A stretch of 64,000 nucleotides of DNA from Amycolatopsis keratiniphila subsp. keratiniphila (GTDB taxonomy: Bacteria; Actinomycetota; Actinomycetes; Mycobacteriales; Pseudonocardiaceae): NCBI RefSeq assembly GCF_001620365.2, contig NZ_LQMT02000042.1, positions 280,006-344,005 of the forward strand. Direction: 5' to 3'. Every line of letters starts with the position of its first letter. Position 1 is the first letter of the stretch. Under the pieces are notes generated by a model. The model was not told the DNA's origin. It ran no database searches and worked only from the letters and a program-made list of their open reading frames with translations. Shown piece after piece: positions 15,886-24,177 of this stretch. The position numbers and the translations under genes are program-made.

Positions 15886-16992
15886 GTGAAGGGCATGGAC
15901 AACGAAAGAAGAGGCGTGACGATCGGCGTACTGGGGGTGCTGATCGTCGGCGCGTCCGTGCCGGTGACGGGAATGCTCGACGGCTACCCCGTGATCACCG
16001 GGCAGGCCCTGCGGTACGCGCTGGCGGGAGTGCTCCTGCTGGCGTGGGCCCGGCTGAGCGGGCGCCCGTTGCCGTTGCCGGGTGCGCGTGACCTGCCTTC
16101 GCTGATCGCGCTCGCGGCGACCGGGATGATCGGATTCCAAGCGTGCTTGCTGTTCGCGCAGCGCTACGCCGAGCCCGGCCTCGTCGCCGCCTTCCTCGGC
16201 GGCACGCCGCTCGTACTCGCGCTCGCCGGCCCGCTGGCGAAGGGGAAACGACCGTCGTGGGCGCCGGTGACCGGGGCGGTGCTCGCCGGGCTCGGGATCG
16301 CCGTGCTCTCCGGCGGCGGTGCGGCGCGCTGGCAAGGGCTGGTGCTCGCCGCGCTGGCCATGGTGTGCGAAGCGCTCTTCACGCTGCTCGCCGTCGGCGT
16401 GCTCGAAAGGCTCGGTCCGTTGGCGACCGCCACCTGGGGGTGTTTCGCCGCGGGCGCCGGTGGCGCGGTCGTCGGGACGATCGCCGACCCGTCCGGCGCC
16501 TGGGCCTGGCCGGACGGGCGTGAACTGATCGCGCTCGGCTACCTGACGGTCGTCGTCACCGCGATCGCGTTTCTTCTTTGGTATTCGGCGGTTTCCGCGC
16601 TGGGCGCGGACCGGGCCGGGGTGCTGGTCGGCCTGATGCCGGTCTCCGGGCTCGCCGTCTCGCTCCTGCTGGGAATGCAGGAATTCCGCTTCTCGCAGGT
16701 GATCGGGGTGGCGCTGGTGTCCTCAGGCGTCGTGATCGGCCTGCGCCGCCGCGAGCTCCACGAGCCTGGCGCATTTGACGTCGAAGTGCTTCACGACGTC
16801 ACCGGCGATGACCGCGACCATGACCGCGTGCATCGGCCCGCCGAGAGTGATCTCCTGGACGAATTCCGTCCCGTCGCCGACCGAGGTCAGCCGGAACACG
16901 AGATCCATGGCACCGAGGGGAATCGGCTGGCGAAGGGCGATCTCGCGCTCCTGGACCAGGGACGTGATCGTGAACGCCTCGGCGACTCGTGA
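15886..16992 (+). CDS. EamA/DMT-family transporter with an unusual overlapping tail
   Basis: 368 residues by open frame, from GTG 15886 (ATG 15895 is an equally good start). Ten hydrophobic helices from GVTIGVLGVLIVGASVPVTG to QVIGVALVSSGVVIGLRRRE match the drug/metabolite transporter superfamily, whose EamA members usually end right there. The remaining about 90 residues are hydrophilic (DDRDHDRVHRPAESDLL) and are read antisense to the convergent SRPBCC gene. The tail is probably a stop-loss extension rather than a domain. The exported substrate is unknown. Confidence 0.83.
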   Translation: MKGMDNERRGVTIGVLGVLIVGASVPVTGMLDGYPVITGQALRYALAGVLLLAWARLSGRPLPLPGARDLPSLIALAATGMIGFQACLLFAQRYAEPGLVAAFLGGTPLVLALAGPLAKGKRPSWAPVTGAVLAGLGIAVLSGGGAARWQGLVLAALAMVCEALFTLLAVGVLERLGPLATATWGCFAAGAGGAVVGTIADPSGAWAWPDGRELIALGYLTVVVTAIAFLLWYSAVSALGADRAGVLVGLMPVSGLAVSLLLGMQEFRFSQVIGVALVSSGVVIGLRRRELHEPGAFDVEVLHDVTGDDRDHDRVHRPAESDLLDEFRPVADRGQPEHEIHGTEGNRLAKGDLALLDQGRDRERLGDS

Positions 16993-17178
16993 ATGCACGC
17001 GGCCGCGAAAACCGGTCGGTACGAGGAAACCGGTCGTCCCGGTCTCGGCGGGGCCGTGCAGTTCGGCTGAGCTGAGGTCGGGATCCCAGTCGGGCCAACG
17101 GCCGAAGTCGGCAAGCAAGGGCCAGAGCGCCGACGGCGGGCAGGGAAGGATTTCGCGGGAGGTTCTCGTCCAGGTCAT
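16723..17178 (-). CDS. SRPBCC-fold (polyketide cyclase/START-like) protein
   Basis: 151 residues starting MTWTRTSREILPCPPSALWP. The pattern of an N-terminal strand, LLADFGRWPDWDPDLSSAEL, and the long C-terminal helix HFDVKCARLVELAAAQ is that of the SRPBCC superfamily, which binds hydrophobic ligands in a deep cavity. It is divergent from the TetR gene with 43 bp between starts and a dyad operator there, so it is the likely target of that repressor. Its 3' 270 nt overlap the open tail of the EamA gene on the opposite strand. Confidence 0.82.
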   Translation of the reverse strand: MTWTRTSREILPCPPSALWPLLADFGRWPDWDPDLSSAELHGPAETGTTGFLVPTGFRGRVHSRVAEAFTITSLVQEREIALRQPIPLGAMDLVFRLTSVGDGTEFVQEITLGGPMHAVMVAVIAGDVVKHFDVKCARLVELAAAQADHDA

Positions 17179-17190
17179 ACCCGGACGATA

Positions 17191-17211
17191 TACGGAACTA
17201 TCAGTCTCGTA
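17191..17211. promoter_or_regulatory. TetR-type operator dyad
   Basis: TACG-N2-ACT-N3-AGT-N2-CGTA is a 21-bp interrupted palindrome centred in the 43-bp gap between the divergent SRPBCC and TetR start codons. Position and symmetry fit an autoregulatory TetR operator covering both promoters. Confidence 0.6.
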
Positions 17212-17221
17212 AACTGGGGTC

Positions 17222-17803
17222 ATGGCGAGAGGCAGGCCGAGGGAAGAAGGAATCGACGACGCGGTCCGCGTGGCCGTGCGGGCGCTGCTCACCGAAACCG
17301 GTTACCAGCGCTGCACGATCGACGCGGTCGCGGCGCGCGCGGGCGTCGGCAAGGCCGCGGTGTACCGGCGGTGGCGGTCGAAGGCGGAGCTCGTGTTCGC
17401 CGCGGTGATCCATCCGGTCGATCTCGAACCGCCGTCGGACACGGGCTCGCTGCGGGGCGACGTGGTGGCGGTCCTCGAAGTGATCCAGTCCTCTTTGGAC
17501 GGTGCGGAACTGCGGCAGGCATTGCCTTCGCTGCTCGCCGACGTGCGCGCGGATCCGGCGCTGGAGGCCAGGTTCGGTGAGGTCTTCCTCGGTCGCGAAC
17601 GCGGCTACCTGGTCCAGATGCTGGATCGGGCCGTCGCGAGAGGGGAACTCTCACGACGGCCCGATCCGGCTCTCGTGCACGCGATCCTGCTCGGTCCGGT
17701 GCTGACCTGGCTGCACCTGTTCACCGAGACACCGCCTTCGGGTGGGCTGGCGGCTTCGCTCGCCTCACCGCTTCACGCGGCTGTGGTCGCTTTCGGCGCT
17801 TAG
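17222..17803 (+). CDS. TetR/AcrR family transcriptional regulator
   Basis: 193 residues. The N-terminal DNA-binding domain is textbook: RVAVRALLTETGYQRCTIDA then VAARAGVGKAAVYRRWRSKA. The ligand domain (SSLDGAELRQALPSLLADVR onward) has a TetR_C-like helical pattern of the type GDVVAVLEVI...GELSRRPDP. It probably represses itself and the divergent SRPBCC gene through the dyad at 17191-17211. The stop overlaps the fumC stop by 4 bp on the other strand. Confidence 0.9.
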   Translation: MARGRPREEGIDDAVRVAVRALLTETGYQRCTIDAVAARAGVGKAAVYRRWRSKAELVFAAVIHPVDLEPPSDTGSLRGDVVAVLEVIQSSLDGAELRQALPSLLADVRADPALEARFGEVFLGRERGYLVQMLDRAVARGELSRRPDPALVHAILLGPVLTWLHLFTETPPSGGLAASLASPLHAAVVAFGA

Positions 17804-19197
17804 CGGCCTCCGCGCGCCATGCGGAGGACGTCGAGAGCCTCGTCCAGCTGCGCTTCGGTCAGCTTGCCGTTCGCGACGTGACCGCGTTCGATCACGACCT
17901 CGCGGATCGTCTTCAGCTCCTTGAGAGCCTGCTTCGCGATGGCGGCGGCCTCTTCGTAGCCGATGTATTTGTTCAGCGGCGTCACGATCGACGGCGAACC
18001 CTCGGCGTACTCGCGCGCGCGGTCGGCGTTCACCGTCACGCCCGCGAACACCTTGTCCGCCAGCAGCCGCGAGACCGCGGCGAGCAGCCGTGCCGATTCG
18101 AGCACGTTGCGCGCGATCACCGGCAGGTTCACGTTGAGCTGGAAGTTGCCCGCCGCGCCCGCGAAGGCGACCGCCGCGTCGTTCCCGATCACCTGGGCGA
18201 CCACCTGCAGCGTCGCCTCGGGGATCACCGGGTTCACCTTGCCCGGCATGATCGACGAGCCCGGCTGGAGATCCGGCAGCGCCAGTTCGGCGAGCCCGGT
18301 GCGCGGGCCGGATCCGAGCCAGCGCAGGTCGTTCGCGATCTTGTTCAGCGACACCGCGACCGTGCGCAGATGCCCGGACGTCTCGACGACGCTGTCCTGC
18401 GTCGCCTGCGCCTCGAAGTGGTCCCGCGCCTCGGTCAGCGGAAGACCGGTCACCGAAGCCAGCTCCTGCGAGACCGCCGCGCCGAAGCCTTCGGGCGCGT
18501 TCAGCCCGGAGCCGACCGCGGTCCCGCCGATCGGCAGTTCGCCGAGCCGCGGCAGTCCCGACTTCAGCCGCTCGACCCCGAACCGGACCTGCGACGCCCA
18601 CGCGCCGGCCTCCTGGCCGAAGGTGATCGGCACGGCGTCCATCAGGTGCGTGCGGCCGGACTTCACGATGTCCGCCCATTCGCCCGCGCGCGTCTCGATG
18701 GCGGCGGCCAGGTACTCCAGAGCGGGGATCACATCCGAGAGCACTGCTTCCGTCGCGGCGACGTGGATCGTCGTCGGGAAGGTGTCGTTGGAGGACTGCG
18801 AGGCGTTGACGTGGTCGTTCGGGTGCACGTCGCGACCGAGCGCCTTCGACGCGAGTGTCGCGATGACCTCGTTGGCGTTCATGTTCGACGAGGTCCCGGA
18901 ACCGGTCTGGAACACGTCGATCGGGAAATGCGCGTCGTGCTTGCCCTCGGCGACCTCGTCCGCGGCCTTCGCGATGGCCTCGGCGACCTCGGCGTCCAGC
19001 ACGCCGAGCCGCGCGTTGACCCGCGCGGCGGCGGCCTTCAGCAGGCCGAGCGCGCGGATCTGGGCGCGCTCCAGGCCCCGGCCGGAGATCGGGAAGTTCT
19101 CGACGGCGCGCTGCGTCTGCGCACGGTAGAGGGCGTCGACGGGGACGCGCACCTCGCCCATGGTGTCGTGTTCGATCCGGTATTCCTGTTCAGCCAT
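17800..19197 (-). CDS. fumC: Class II fumarate hydratase
   Basis: 465 residues. It converts fumarate to L-malate in the TCA cycle as a cytosolic homotetramer, without iron. The superfamily signature GSSIMPGKVNP lies around residue 312, with the active-site SGRTHLMDAVPITFGQE, TGSGTSSNMNANEV and HPNDHVNASQSSNDTFPT blocks all intact. Start ATG 19197 (MAEQEYRIEHD) is preferred to the upstream codon at 19218. It corresponds to Rv1098c in the same neighbourhood as glpX. Convergent and 4-bp overlapping with the TetR gene. Confidence 0.96.
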   Translation of the reverse strand: MAEQEYRIEHDTMGEVRVPVDALYRAQTQRAVENFPISGRGLERAQIRALGLLKAAAARVNARLGVLDAEVAEAIAKAADEVAEGKHDAHFPIDVFQTGSGTSSNMNANEVIATLASKALGRDVHPNDHVNASQSSNDTFPTTIHVAATEAVLSDVIPALEYLAAAIETRAGEWADIVKSGRTHLMDAVPITFGQEAGAWASQVRFGVERLKSGLPRLGELPIGGTAVGSGLNAPEGFGAAVSQELASVTGLPLTEARDHFEAQATQDSVVETSGHLRTVAVSLNKIANDLRWLGSGPRTGLAELALPDLQPGSSIMPGKVNPVIPEATLQVVAQVIGNDAAVAFAGAAGNFQLNVNLPVIARNVLESARLLAAVSRLLADKVFAGVTVNADRAREYAEGSPSIVTPLNKYIGYEEAAAIAKQALKELKTIREVVIERGHVANGKLTEAQLDEALDVLRMARGGR

Positions 19198-19310
19198 ATC
19201 CCAAGTCTCGCGCAGCACCTCCCGGCGCGCTCCGTGTCTTTCGGCACGCGAGGGCTAGGATCGAATGTGTTCTCGATCACGCCGCCCACCACCGGCCGGG
19301 AGAGTGCCGA

Positions 19311-20300
19311 ATGAGCGAGTCCGCTGGGGAAACGTCGTACGACCTCGTCATCATCGGGGCCGGTCCGACAGGTCTTTTCGCCGCCTACTACGCGGGATTC
19401 CGCGGCCTTTCGATGGCCGTTGTGGATTCACTGCCGGAAGCGGGCGGCCAGGTCACCGCGATGTACCCGGAAAAGATGATCTACGACGTCGGCGGGTTCG
19501 CCGAAGTCCGCGGCCGAGACCTGGTGCGGGGCCTCCTCGATCAGGCGGCGCCGTTCAAGCCCGTGTACCTGCTCGGACGCAAGGCCGAGAAACTCGAAAG
19601 CGTCGAAGGCGGCGTCACCATCACCCTCGACGGCGGGCAGGTCCTGCGGGCAGGCGCGGTGCTGATCACCGCCGGGATCGGCGAGTTCACCCCGCGGCCG
19701 CTGCCCGCGGGCGACGGCTGGCTGGGCCGGGGCATGGTCCATTTCGTGCCCTCGTTGAAGGCGCACGAGGGACAGCACGTGGTCGTCGTCGGCGGCGGGG
19801 ATTCGGCGTTCGACTGGGTGCTCGCGCTGCATCCGGTCGCCGCGAGCGTCACCCTCGTGCACCGGCGCGCGAAGTTCCGCGCGGCCGAGTCGATCGTGCG
19901 GCAGGCGCGCGAACTCGGCGTGCGGATCGTCACCGACGCCGAGGTCACCCGGTTCCTCGATCGCGACGGCGCGCTGGCCGAGGTCGAGATCCAGGTGAAG
20001 GGTGCCGAGCCCGAGGTGCTGCGCGCCGACACGGTGGTCGCCGCGCTCGGCTTCACCGCGGACCTCGGGCCGATCGAAAGCTGGGGACTCCAGATCGACC
20101 ACCGTGCGATCGCCGTCGACTCGACGATGGCGACCCCGCGGGAACGGGTCTACGCGGCGGGCGACGTCGCGGCGTATCCGGGGAAGGTGAAGCTGATCGC
20201 GACCGGGTTCGGGGAAGCGGCGACGGCGGTGAACAACATCGCGGTCATGCTGGACCCGGAGGCGCATCTGTTCCCCGGTCACTCGAGCAACGCCGAGTAG
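19311..20300 (+). CDS. Thioredoxin reductase-like ferredoxin--NADP reductase
   Basis: 329 residues. FAD motif LVIIGAGPTGLFAAYYAG (residues about 12-29), EAGGQVTAMYPEKMIYDV, and NADP motif HVVVVGGGDSAFDWVLAL. The Cys pair of thioredoxin reductases (CxxC) is absent between the two domains, and the PEKMIYDVGGF block is typical of the YumC/Chlorobium-type ferredoxin/flavodoxin-NADP reductases. It should shuttle electrons between NADPH and ferredoxins. ATG 19311 has GGGAG upstream. The gene ends 4 bp before a perfect palindrome shared with the convergent protease gene. Confidence 0.88.
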   Translation: MSESAGETSYDLVIIGAGPTGLFAAYYAGFRGLSMAVVDSLPEAGGQVTAMYPEKMIYDVGGFAEVRGRDLVRGLLDQAAPFKPVYLLGRKAEKLESVEGGVTITLDGGQVLRAGAVLITAGIGEFTPRPLPAGDGWLGRGMVHFVPSLKAHEGQHVVVVGGGDSAFDWVLALHPVAASVTLVHRRAKFRAAESIVRQARELGVRIVTDAEVTRFLDRDGALAEVEIQVKGAEPEVLRADTVVAALGFTADLGPIESWGLQIDHRAIAVDSTMATPRERVYAAGDVAAYPGKVKLIATGFGEAATAVNNIAVMLDPEAHLFPGHSSNAE

Positions 20301-20304
20301 CGCG

Positions 20305-20359
20305 TGCAATGAACGGGACGTTCCTTGCGAAATTTGCAAGGAACGTCCCGTTCATTGCA
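20305..20359. terminator. Perfect 24-bp palindrome between convergent genes (word family B)
   Basis: Arms 20305-20328 and 20336-20359 pair perfectly over 24 bp around a 7-nt loop (GAAATTT). The arm contains TGCAATGAACGG and GTTCCTTGC, words that recur at 32585-32632. It separates the FNR gene from the convergent protease gene and probably terminates both. Confidence 0.85.
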
Positions 20360-20363
20360 TCTC

Positions 20364-21134
20364 TCAGGCGGGCGGAGCGGGCGTGATCTTCTCCGCGATC
20401 CACTGCGCGTAAGCGACCACCGAAGTCGCGATCGACGGCGAAGTCGCGCACACCGGATCCGCGTTGCCCGGACGACTGATCGTGCCCAGCAGCACCCATT
20501 TCCCGTCGACCTTGGCGATTTCCGGCCCACCGGAATCGCCGTAGCACGAACCGGTGTTCCCGCCGGGGTTGTCGGTGCACAACTCGACCGCCCCGTCGAA
20601 CTTCGCGGTGCACCGCGTGCCTTCGACGATCGTGGTGTCCAGTTGCTGCAGCTTCGCGGGACCCTTGCCACAGCCCGAAGTCGGGCACGTCTGGCCCCAG
20701 CCGAGCAGTCGCGTCGCCGTCCCGGGTGCCACGACGGCGCCGATCGCGATCGGCGCAGCCTTCACCGGGGCGGCCAGCCGCACCAGCGCGAGATCACCGC
20801 CCGCTCGCTCCGGTTCGGGGTTGTAGGAGGGATTCACGATGATCTCGGCGAGCTTCGCGATTTCGCCGCCTTGGGTGTTGTCGGCGCTGCCGATCCGCGC
20901 GCTCAGATTCGCCGGGTTCTTGCCCTCGACACAGTGCCCGGCCGTCACGAGCCAGTCCGCCGCGATCAGTGTCCCGGCGCAGAAAGCCTTACCGGAGGCC
21001 GAATGCAGCGAAACGATGAACGGATACGGCTCGTCGGCCTCTCTGCCGCCGACGAGGTCGCCCGCGCCCGAGGCCTGCCCGGCCGGCGTGAGGACCATCG
21101 CCGCGAGCAGGACCACGAGCACGCGCTTGAGCAC
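20364..21134 (-). CDS. Secreted trypsin-like serine protease (S1)
   Basis: 256 residues. Signal peptide MLKRVLVVLLAAMVLTPAGQ with cleavage near ASGA, then DLVGGREADEPYPFIVSLHS, the usual N-terminus of the mature S1 protease. The catalytic triad is intact: His67 in TAGHC, Asp114 in GGDLALVRL, Ser201 in CYGDSGGP. Cys residues suggest three disulfides. GTG 21134 has AAGGAGA 6 nt upstream. It begins 9 nt after the glpX stop, so it appears to be the last gene of the xse-glpX operon, an unexpected partner. Confidence 0.93.
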   Translation of the reverse strand: MLKRVLVVLLAAMVLTPAGQASGAGDLVGGREADEPYPFIVSLHSASGKAFCAGTLIAADWLVTAGHCVEGKNPANLSARIGSADNTQGGEIAKLAEIIVNPSYNPEPERAGGDLALVRLAAPVKAAPIAIGAVVAPGTATRLLGWGQTCPTSGCGKGPAKLQQLDTTIVEGTRCTAKFDGAVELCTDNPGGNTGSCYGDSGGPEIAKVDGKWVLLGTISRPGNADPVCATSPSIATSVVAYAQWIAEKITPAPPA

Positions 21135-21143
21135 GGTTTCTCC

Positions 21144-22214
21144 TTACGGGAGCGGGGGAACGACGTCGTCTTCCAGTGTGTCGTCGAGGTGGCCGTCGAA
21201 GTTGACGGACGAGTACGAGCGGAGCTTGGTCAGCCGGTGGTAGCCGTCGATCATCCGGACCGTGCCGGACTTCGACCGCATCACGATCGATTGGGTCGTG
21301 GCGCCGCCCGCGCGGTAGTGCACGCCGCGCAGCAGGTCGCCGTCGGTGACGCCGGTGGCGCAGAAGAACACGTTGTCGCCGCGGACGAGGTCGTCGTTGC
21401 CGAGCACGCGGTCGAGGTCGTGGCCCGCGGCCAGCGCCTTCTCGCGCTCCGCGTCGTCCTTCGGCCACAGGCGGCCCTGCAGTTCGCCGCCGAGGCATTT
21501 CATCGCGCAGGCCGCGATGATGCCTTCGGGGGTGCCGCCGATGCCGAGCAGCATGTCGACGCCGGTGCTCGGCCGGGCCGCGGCGATCGCGCCCGCGACG
21601 TCGCCGTCGGAGATGAACCGGATCCGGGCGCCCGCCTCGCGGACCTCCTTGATCAGCTGCTCGTGGCGCGGCCGGTCGAGGATGCACACGGTGACGTCGG
21701 AGACGCTGGAGTTCTTGGCCTTCGCGACCCGGCGGATGTTCTCCGCGATCGGGGCGGCCAGGTCGACCTTGCCCGCGGCGTCCGGGCCGACGGCGAGCTT
21801 CTCCATGTAGAACACCGCGGACGGGTCGAACATCGCACCGCGTTCGGCGACCGCGAGCACGGCCAGCGCGTTCGGCATGCCCTTGGCCATCAGGGTCGTC
21901 CCGTCGACCGGGTCGACCGCGACGTCGCAGTCCGGCCCGTCGCCGTTGCCGACCTCTTCCCCGTTGAACAGCATCGGGGCTTCGTCCTTCTCGCCCTCGC
22001 CGATGACGACGACACCGCGCATCGACACGGTCGAGACCAGCTGGCGCATCGCGTCCACCGCGGCACCGTCCCCGCCGATCTTGTCCCCGCGCCCGACCCA
22101 GCGGCCCGCGGCCATCGCGGCGGCTTCGGTCACGCGGACCAGTTCCATCGCGAGGTTGCGGTCGGGGGCTTCGGGGCGTCGAGAAGAGCTGGCGGACGAG
22201 GTGGGGGTGGGCAT
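21144..22214 (-). CDS. glpX: Class II fructose-1,6-bisphosphatase
   Basis: 356 residues. It dephosphorylates fructose-1,6-bisphosphate in gluconeogenesis. The lithium-sensitive phosphatase metal site is visible in IGEGEKDEAPML and VAVDPVDGTTLMAKGM, and the GlpX-specific ISDGDVAGAI and GIGGTPEGIIAACAMKCLGG are present. The first about 18 residues (MPTPTSSASSSRRPEAPDRN) are Ser/Pro-rich and variable. Start ATG 22214. It is the only FBPase in mycobacteria (Rv1099c) and sits in the same neighbourhood there. Downstream of xseB with an 84-bp gap, so it may also have its own promoter. Confidence 0.95.
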   Translation of the reverse strand: MPTPTSSASSSRRPEAPDRNLAMELVRVTEAAAMAAGRWVGRGDKIGGDGAAVDAMRQLVSTVSMRGVVVIGEGEKDEAPMLFNGEEVGNGDGPDCDVAVDPVDGTTLMAKGMPNALAVLAVAERGAMFDPSAVFYMEKLAVGPDAAGKVDLAAPIAENIRRVAKAKNSSVSDVTVCILDRPRHEQLIKEVREAGARIRFISDGDVAGAIAAARPSTGVDMLLGIGGTPEGIIAACAMKCLGGELQGRLWPKDDAEREKALAAGHDLDRVLGNDDLVRGDNVFFCATGVTDGDLLRGVHYRAGGATTQSIVMRSKSGTVRMIDGYHRLTKLRSYSSVNFDGHLDDTLEDDVVPPLP

Positions 22215-22298
22215 GCGGCCTCCCGGGTCAGGAACTCGGCGGGGTCCCAGTCTCTCAGATACCCACGGTGGTTCGGTGGCGCAGGAGCATGGTGAACG

Positions 22299-22520
22299 TC
22301 ACTGACCGTCGCCGGCTTCGTCTTCGACGGACGACAGCGCGGCCTCGATCCGCTCGCGCGCGCCCTCGAGGTGGTGTTCGCAGACCTTCGCCAGCTGCTC
22401 GCCCTTCTCCCACAGGGCCAGCGACTGCTCCAGGGACAGCCCGCCCGCTTCGAGCTCGCGGACGACCTCGACCAGCTTGTCGCGGGCCTGTTCGTAGCCG
22501 AGTTCGGCGGTCTCGCTCAC
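22299..22520 (-). CDS. xseB: Exodeoxyribonuclease VII small subunit
   Basis: 73 residues: GYEQARDKLVEVVRELEAGG then LSLEQSLALWEKGEQLAKVC, the whole-length XseB signature. Several small subunits decorate one XseA chain to form the single-strand exonuclease. GTG 22520 overlaps the stop of the preceding unknown gene by GTGA. In most genomes xseB directly follows xseA; here a 133-residue gene is between them. Confidence 0.95.
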   Translation of the reverse strand: MSETAELGYEQARDKLVEVVRELEAGGLSLEQSLALWEKGEQLAKVCEHHLEGARERIEAALSSVEDEAGDGQ

Positions 22521-22918
22521 GCTGTGCTTCCTTCTACCGGACGTCGGTGCTTGCCGATACCCGCGCACACTACCGCGCCGGCCATGGCGTTGTCGTAACC
22601 CACGAAGGCGAGAGCGAACTCCTGGCCGTCACCCTCCGCGATCGCGGCGACGAGGTTCTCCTGGGCCCGCGCCACCCGTTTGCGGTGCACGGAACCGTCC
22701 GCGAACCACCATCGGGTGCCGACGTGTTCGGCCGTCGCTTCGGAGAGTTTGCGCAGCTGGGCGTCGAGACCGCGTTTCGTGGAGAACTCGCAGCCAGCGA
22801 GCAGCACCGTCCAGCACTCCGCGGCCGCGCGGTCGGTCAGCAGCGCGTTGCGCAGTACCTCGGGGGCGTCGGCCCGTCTCGCGGCGTCGATGGTCAAAGG
22901 CAGGAAAATCGCCGTCAA
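22517..22918 (-). CDS. Unknown protein encoded between xseA and xseB
   Basis: 133 residues starting (TTG) MTAIFLPLTIDAARRADAPE. The TTG at 22918 overlaps the xseA stop by TTGA and has a strong GGAGGAGG ribosome site 4 nt upstream; its own stop overlaps the xseB start by GTGA. So all three are coupled at equal tightness. The sequence is an alpha/beta mix with ECWTVLLAGCEFSTKRGLDA, HVGTRWWFADGSVHRKRVAR and a hydrophobic stretch FALAFVGYDNAMAGAVVCAG. No family is recognised. Position argues for a role with exonuclease VII, perhaps as a regulator or extra subunit; that is inference. Confidence 0.75.
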   Translation of the reverse strand: MTAIFLPLTIDAARRADAPEVLRNALLTDRAAAECWTVLLAGCEFSTKRGLDAQLRKLSEATAEHVGTRWWFADGSVHRKRVARAQENLVAAIAEGDGQEFALAFVGYDNAMAGAVVCAGIGKHRRPVEGSTA

Positions 22919-24177
22919 CGCCCCTCCTCCGGCTCTCCTGAGACGACGGCGCCGAGCGCGCCGTCGACCACGCGGACGCGCAGTTTCGCGCCGTCCACGA
23001 CCTCGGAGACGGACCGGAGTACCTGGAGGTTGCCTTCGGAATCGGTGTACTGCACCACGGCGTAGCCGCGTTCGAGGGTCGCCGCCGGGCCGAGCGCGGT
23101 GAGCCGCGCGCGGGCGCTGGCGATCTCGGCCTGGTCCTTCGCGAGCAGCGTGAGCATCGCGCGGCGCCCGCGTTCGCGGTGGATCTCGACGTCGTCCGAG
23201 CGCCGCTGGATCGGCCCGAGCGGGTCGGCCAGGACGGGGCGGCTGCGCATCTGGTTCAGCAGCCTGACCTGCGTGTCCACCCAGCCGTGCAGGGCACGGC
23301 GGCCGCGATCGCGCATCTGGCGGACGCGCTGGGTCTCCTCGCGCACGTCGGGCACGATCCGCTTGCTGGCGTCGGTCGGCGTCGAGCAGCGGAGGTCGGC
23401 GACGTGGTCGAGCAGCGGGGTGTCGGGTTCGTGCCCGATGGCGCTGACCACCGGGGTCCCGGCGGCGGACACGGCGCGGCACAGCGCTTCGTCGGAGAAC
23501 GGCAGCAGGTCTTCCACGCTGCCGCCGCCGCGGGCGATCACGATGACGTCGACGTCCGGATCACGGTCCAATTTGGACAGTGCCTGGAGGATCTGCGGGA
23601 CGGCCAGCGAACCCTGCACGGCGGTGTTGATCACCTTGAACGCGACATGCGGCCAGCGGGCCTGCGCGTTCACCAGGACGTCGCGTTCGGCGGCGGACGC
23701 GCGACCGGTGATCAGCCCGATTCCCTTGGGCAGGAACGGGATCTTGCGTTTGCGCTCCGGCGCGAACAGCCCCTCGGCGGCCAGCAGCCGTCGCAGCCGC
23801 TCGATCCGAGCGAGCAGCTCGCCGATGCCGACCGCGCGGATCTCGTTGGCGCGCAGGCTCAGCGAACCGCGGTTCATGAAGAACGTCGGCTTCGCGTGCA
23901 CCACGACGCTGGCGCCCTCGCGCAGCGGCGGTTCGATCGTGCGCAGCAGGCCCATCGGGCAGGTCACCGACATCGAGACGTCCGCGGACGGGTCGCGCAG
24001 GGTCAGGAACGCGGTGTTGGTGCCCTGGCGGGCCGAGATCTGCGTGACCTGGCCCTCGACCCAGACCGCGCCGAGGCGGTTGATCCATTCGCCGACCTTG
24101 CGGGCGACCGTGCGGACCGGCCACGGGTTTTCGGCGGTGGTGGACGGGCCCGCCGCGGCAGTGGGTTCGGCGCTCAC
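22915..24177 (-). CDS. xseA: Exodeoxyribonuclease VII large subunit
   Basis: 420 residues. An N-terminal OB domain (PWPVRTVARKVGEWINRLGA, VWVEGQVTQISA) is followed by the catalytic core PERKRKIPFLPKGIGLITGR, then VIARGGGSVEDLLPFSDEAL and AIGHEPDTPLLDHVADLRCS, with a coiled-coil region that binds XseB. It degrades single-stranded DNA into oligonucleotides. Start GTG 24177 overlaps the stop of the upstream lipid-droplet-like gene by GTGA. The C-terminus carries the family's GYAVV element before VDGAKLRVRVVDG. Confidence 0.95.
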   Translation of the reverse strand: MSAEPTAAAGPSTTAENPWPVRTVARKVGEWINRLGAVWVEGQVTQISARQGTNTAFLTLRDPSADVSMSVTCPMGLLRTIEPPLREGASVVVHAKPTFFMNRGSLSLRANEIRAVGIGELLARIERLRRLLAAEGLFAPERKRKIPFLPKGIGLITGRASAAERDVLVNAQARWPHVAFKVINTAVQGSLAVPQILQALSKLDRDPDVDVIVIARGGGSVEDLLPFSDEALCRAVSAAGTPVVSAIGHEPDTPLLDHVADLRCSTPTDASKRIVPDVREETQRVRQMRDRGRRALHGWVDTQVRLLNQMRSRPVLADPLGPIQRRSDDVEIHRERGRRAMLTLLAKDQAEIASARARLTALGPAATLERGYAVVQYTDSEGNLQVLRSVSEVVDGAKLRVRVVDGALGAVVSGEPEEGR

